From an uncultured Oscillospiraceae bacterium (lineage in GTDB: Bacteria > Bacillota > Clostridia > Oscillospirales > Oscillospiraceae): a stretch of DNA of 12,919 nt. A model generated the notes under the pieces. It was not told the origin of the DNA and ran no database searches. It was given only the letters and a program-made list of their open reading frames with translations. The position numbers were made by a program, and so were the translations under genes. Of the stretch, positions 10,762 to 12,919 are shown one piece after another. The first letter of the stretch is position 1; the number at the start of each line of letters is the position of its first letter. The DNA lies in contig CAKTKV010000023.1 of assembly GCA_934572355.1 (NCBI GenBank), forward strand, positions 1 through 12,919, read 5' to 3'.

Positions 10762-12123
10762 ATGTCAAAGGATCTTACACAGGGCAGACCGTTCCGGGTG
10801 CTGCTGCAATTCTCCCTCCCGGTCATTGCCGGCAATCTCTTTCAGCTTTTCTATACTCTGGCCGATACCGTTATCGTCGGGCGCACGCTCGGCGCGCAGG
10901 CTCTCGCCGCCGTCGGCTCCACGACGATCGTTATCTATTTTGTCCTCTGCTTCGTGCAGGGCTTCACCGGCGGCTTCGGCATCTGCCTTGCCCAGCGCTT
11001 CGGAGCACGTGATGTTCCCGGCCAGCGCTCGAGCGCGGCGATATCGTGGCTGCTGTCGGCGGGCTTTGCCGTTATCATAACCGTCCTCTTCTGCGCGCTC
11101 GCCCACCCGATACTTGGGTGGATGCGAACACCGGAGGATATTTACGCCGAGGCCTACAGCTATATGTTCGTTGTCCTCCTCGGCACCGGGGCGACGGTGT
11201 TTTATAACATGATCTCCAACATGCTCCGCAGCCTCGGCGACAGCCGCACTCCGCTGTTCTTCCTGATATTCTCGGCACTACTCAATGTTGTGCTCGACCT
11301 TGTGTTTATCCTGCCGCTCGGCATGGGTGTCGCGGGCGCGGCGTGGGCGACCGTACTGAGCCAGATGCTGTCGGCTGTGCTGAGTACGATCGTCGGCATG
11401 CGGAATTTTGAAGTTCTGCGCACCCGCCGCGTAGACTTCACCGACTGGCGGCGCGCCGCGGCAAAGCACCTCGCCGTCGGCTTCCCGATGGGCTTTCAGA
11501 TGTCCGTCATGTGCATCGGACAGCTCGCCATGCAGACGGGCGTCAACTCCCTCGGCTCCGTTGCCGTTGCGGGCTACACTGCCGCGACGAAGGTCGACCA
11601 GCTCTCTGTGCTCATGAACAACGCCTTCGGCATCGCGCTCTCAAGCTTTGTCGCGCAGAACTACGGCGCGGGACAGTACCGCCGCATAAGCGAGGGCGTG
11701 CGCGCCTGCCTTGTGCAGATAGAGCTGTGCAACGTGCTCATGTGTATGCTGCTGCTCGGCTGCCGGCACCTCGTTGTGCCGTTGTTTCTGGACTCTCCCA
11801 CTGCCGAGGTCATCCGATATTCCGACGGGTACCTCTTCGCTGTTTGCCCGTTCTATGTCATCCTTGGGCTGCTGATGGTCTTCCGCACCGCCATCCAGAG
11901 CATGGGCAACAGCCGCACGCCGTTTGAAGCCTGTGTTATCGAGCTTGTGATGCGCATTCTCGGCTCGGTCAGCCTCGCCGCGCTGCTCGCGCCCTATGGC
12001 CTGAGCTATACGGGCATCTGCCTGTCACACACCTTGGCGTGGCTCGGCGCGACAGCGCTGCTCATGCCGGTCTATTTCGGTTCTATCTCAATAGTTGGGG
12101 GGAGAGCTAAACGAAAAGAATAG
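10762..12123 (+). CDS. MATE family multidrug/cation efflux transporter
   Basis: Multi-antimicrobial extrusion (MATE) antiporter in the cytoplasmic membrane, exporting organic cations or metabolites by sodium or proton exchange. The 453-residue length and about 12 hydrophobic helices in two related halves are typical. Motifs: GRPFRVLLQFSLPVIAGNLF (8-27), LADTVIVGR (33-41), MLRSLGDSRTP (154-164), NVVLDLVFILPLGMGVAGAA (175-194), and the second-half counterparts VGFPMGFQMS, FVAQNYGAGQYRR and SMGNSRTPF. The start is ATG 10762, with GAGGTG five to seven bases upstream and the promoter -10 box at 10721; the frame is open to a GTG at 10714, but that lies before the predicted transcription start. Substrate is unknown; the neighbours do not reveal it. 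A long hairpin terminates the gene. Confidence 0.93.
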   Translation: MSKDLTQGRPFRVLLQFSLPVIAGNLFQLFYTLADTVIVGRTLGAQALAAVGSTTIVIYFVLCFVQGFTGGFGICLAQRFGARDVPGQRSSAAISWLLSAGFAVIITVLFCALAHPILGWMRTPEDIYAEAYSYMFVVLLGTGATVFYNMISNMLRSLGDSRTPLFFLIFSALLNVVLDLVFILPLGMGVAGAAWATVLSQMLSAVLSTIVGMRNFEVLRTRRVDFTDWRRAAAKHLAVGFPMGFQMSVMCIGQLAMQTGVNSLGSVAVAGYTAATKVDQLSVLMNNAFGIALSSFVAQNYGAGQYRRISEGVRACLVQIELCNVLMCMLLLGCRHLVVPLFLDSPTAEVIRYSDGYLFAVCPFYVILGLLMVFRTAIQSMGNSRTPFEACVIELVMRILGSVSLAALLAPYGLSYTGICLSHTLAWLGATALLMPVYFGSISIVGGRAKRKE

Positions 12124-12127
12124 CAGC

Positions 12128-12169
12128 AAACCGTGCGCGGCACCCCTTATTGGGAACCGTGCACGGTTT
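12128..12169. terminator. Bidirectional terminator between MATE and ECF-S genes
   Basis: A long imperfect hairpin: AAACCGTGC (12128-12136) pairs with GCACGGTTT (12161-12169), extended inward by GCGG/CCGT and CCC/GGG with a 2x2 internal mismatch and a short loop around 12146-12151. On + it is followed by TTTC, then TTTTT at 12176. It touches the stop codon of the convergent minus-strand gene. Confidence 0.78.
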
Positions 12170-12678
12170 CAGTCGTTTTTCGTATTATGCCTGCGCTCAA
12201 GCAGATTGCGCAGCGGCGGAAGCAGGACAAAGGTAAGGACAGCATTTGACACGCAGTGTATCACGTCATAAGGTATGCCGGATATCCACCATGACAGCGC
12301 CATCTGCCAGCCGCCGATAAACAGATACGGCACGGCGCACATCGCTCCGAAGAACAGCCCGTGCGCCCCGGCGATCGCCGCCCAGAGAGCGCGGCTGCGG
12401 CTATTGCGGAACGGCAGCGCAATGAGCACTGCGATCGGCCAGACATAGAGATACATCAGGTTCCATATCCCGGCTCCGTACAGTGCGATCTCCAAGAGCG
12501 CAAAGCCAAAGGCCGGATAAAGCGCCTTTGCACCGTAGATTATAGTCGCCAGAAGCAGCAGGAGCGTGACGGGGTGTACATTCGGGATCACGCGCAGGCA
12601 CTCCTTGCCTGCGACCATCAGCGCGCAGAAGAGCGACAGCTCCGCAACCTCACGGATCGAGAGCTTACCAGCCGACAT
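12169..12678 (-). CDS. ECF transporter S component (substrate-binding membrane protein)
   Basis: Predicted substrate-specific S subunit of an energy-coupling factor vitamin/micronutrient importer, 169 residues with about six helices. Features: an amphipathic start, then FCALMVAGKE (17-26), PNVHPVTLLLLLATIIYGAKAL (32-53), GIWNLMYLYVWPIAV (70-84), GGWQMALSWWISGIPYDVIHCVSN (122-145) and a basic tail. The Trp-rich segment followed by GIPYDxxH and N is characteristic of a clostridial ECF-S group. The energising subunits EcfA and EcfT are not in this window; shared (group II) modules are usual. The ATG lies 14 bases inside the upstream DUF4430 gene with a TGA directly before it in frame and no strong ribosome site, so it is probably translated by coupling. 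The vitamin is unproven; a corrinoid is suggested by the DUF4430 neighbour. Confidence 0.8.
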   Translation of the reverse strand: MSAGKLSIREVAELSLFCALMVAGKECLRVIPNVHPVTLLLLLATIIYGAKALYPAFGFALLEIALYGAGIWNLMYLYVWPIAVLIALPFRNSRSRALWAAIAGAHGLFFGAMCAVPYLFIGGWQMALSWWISGIPYDVIHCVSNAVLTFVLLPPLRNLLERRHNTKND

Positions 12679-12919
12679 TCAGGACGAAATCATAAACGTC
12701 GCCGTCGGCAACGGGCTGACTGTCAACGCCGAGCTCGGCAAACGCGCCGTTCACACTGTAGCCCCACCATTCCTGCTTGCTCTCGTCCGCGGCTTCGCCG
12801 TCGACAGAGGTCACATAAAGCCCGTACTGGCTCTCCGTGCCTTCGATCAGGTTCTCCTGCTCAAGCGCCGCACGGAGATATTCGGCGTCTGTATATATGG
12901 TATAGCTCGCATCGTCCCC
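12665..12919 (-). CDS. DUF4430 (transcobalamin-like) protein, C-terminal part, cut by window edge
   Basis: An open frame enters from the right edge and ends with TAA at 12667-12665; 84 C-terminal residues are visible. They read as a DUF4430 domain: YTIYTDAEYLRAALEQENL, then ESQYGLYVTSVDGEAAD, EWWGYSVNGAFAELGVDSQP and VADGDVYDFVLNVGW at the end. DUF4430 resembles the C-terminal beta domain of eukaryotic transcobalamin and intrinsic factor. In Clostridia such proteins are usually secreted or lipoproteins; the signal peptide would lie outside the window. The stop overlaps the S-component start by 14 bp, so the two genes form one operon. A role in binding a corrinoid or similar ligand at the cell surface is an inference. 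Confidence 0.82.
   Translation of the reverse strand, partial: GDDASYTIYTDAEYLRAALEQENLIEGTESQYGLYVTSVDGEAADESKQEWWGYSVNGAFAELGVDSQPVADGDVYDFVLNVGW

Overview
The window looks like chromosome from a spore-forming, monoderm Firmicute of the class Clostridia, most likely a GC-rich gut lineage near Oscillospiraceae/Ruminococcaceae. The support is an intact spmA-spmB sporulation pair, an AbrB-type regulator with the clostridial zinc-ribbon tail, a sortase-anchored Cna-B adhesin, sigma-A type promoters and strong Shine-Dalgarno sites. The taxon is an inference from gene content; no rRNA or marker gene is present.

Layout. 1-714 (+): a TrmN6-type tRNA adenine methyltransferase, closed by a hairpin terminator and convergent with abrB (775-1023, -). 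1145-2244 (+): overlapping spmA and spmB. 2245-2487: a control region with an (AT)13 tract fused to the -35 box of a near-consensus promoter, then a structured leader of about 120 nt. 2488-7425 (+): a 1645-residue cell-wall adhesin with signal peptide, Asp/Asn/Gly repeats, Cna-B/SpaA-like isopeptide domains including a homogenised tandem array, a Thr/Pro stalk and a GPRTGD sorting signal. 7445-7479: a shared terminator. 7478-8742 (-): a two-gene unit of a DUF998 membrane protein and a CAT-like acyltransferase (ATGA overlap), with its own promoter. 8817-9476 (-): a monocistronic HdeD/DUF308 membrane protein with clear promoter and terminator. 9504-9640: a short palindromic MITE-like repeat. 9654-10586 (-): a PfkB-family sugar/nucleoside kinase, divergent from a MATE efflux pump (10762-12123, +). 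12169-12919 (-): an ECF transporter S component overlapping the 3' end of a DUF4430 (transcobalamin-like) gene that runs off the window.

The genes form small independent units, not one pathway. The two most interesting places are the adhesin locus, where a dinucleotide repeat abuts the promoter, a leader can fold in two ways, and the coding repeats can recombine; and the DUF4430/ECF-S pair at the right edge, which could be a corrinoid (B12-like) capture and uptake module. No CRISPR array, tRNA, rRNA, integrase, phage gene or recognisable defence system was seen.
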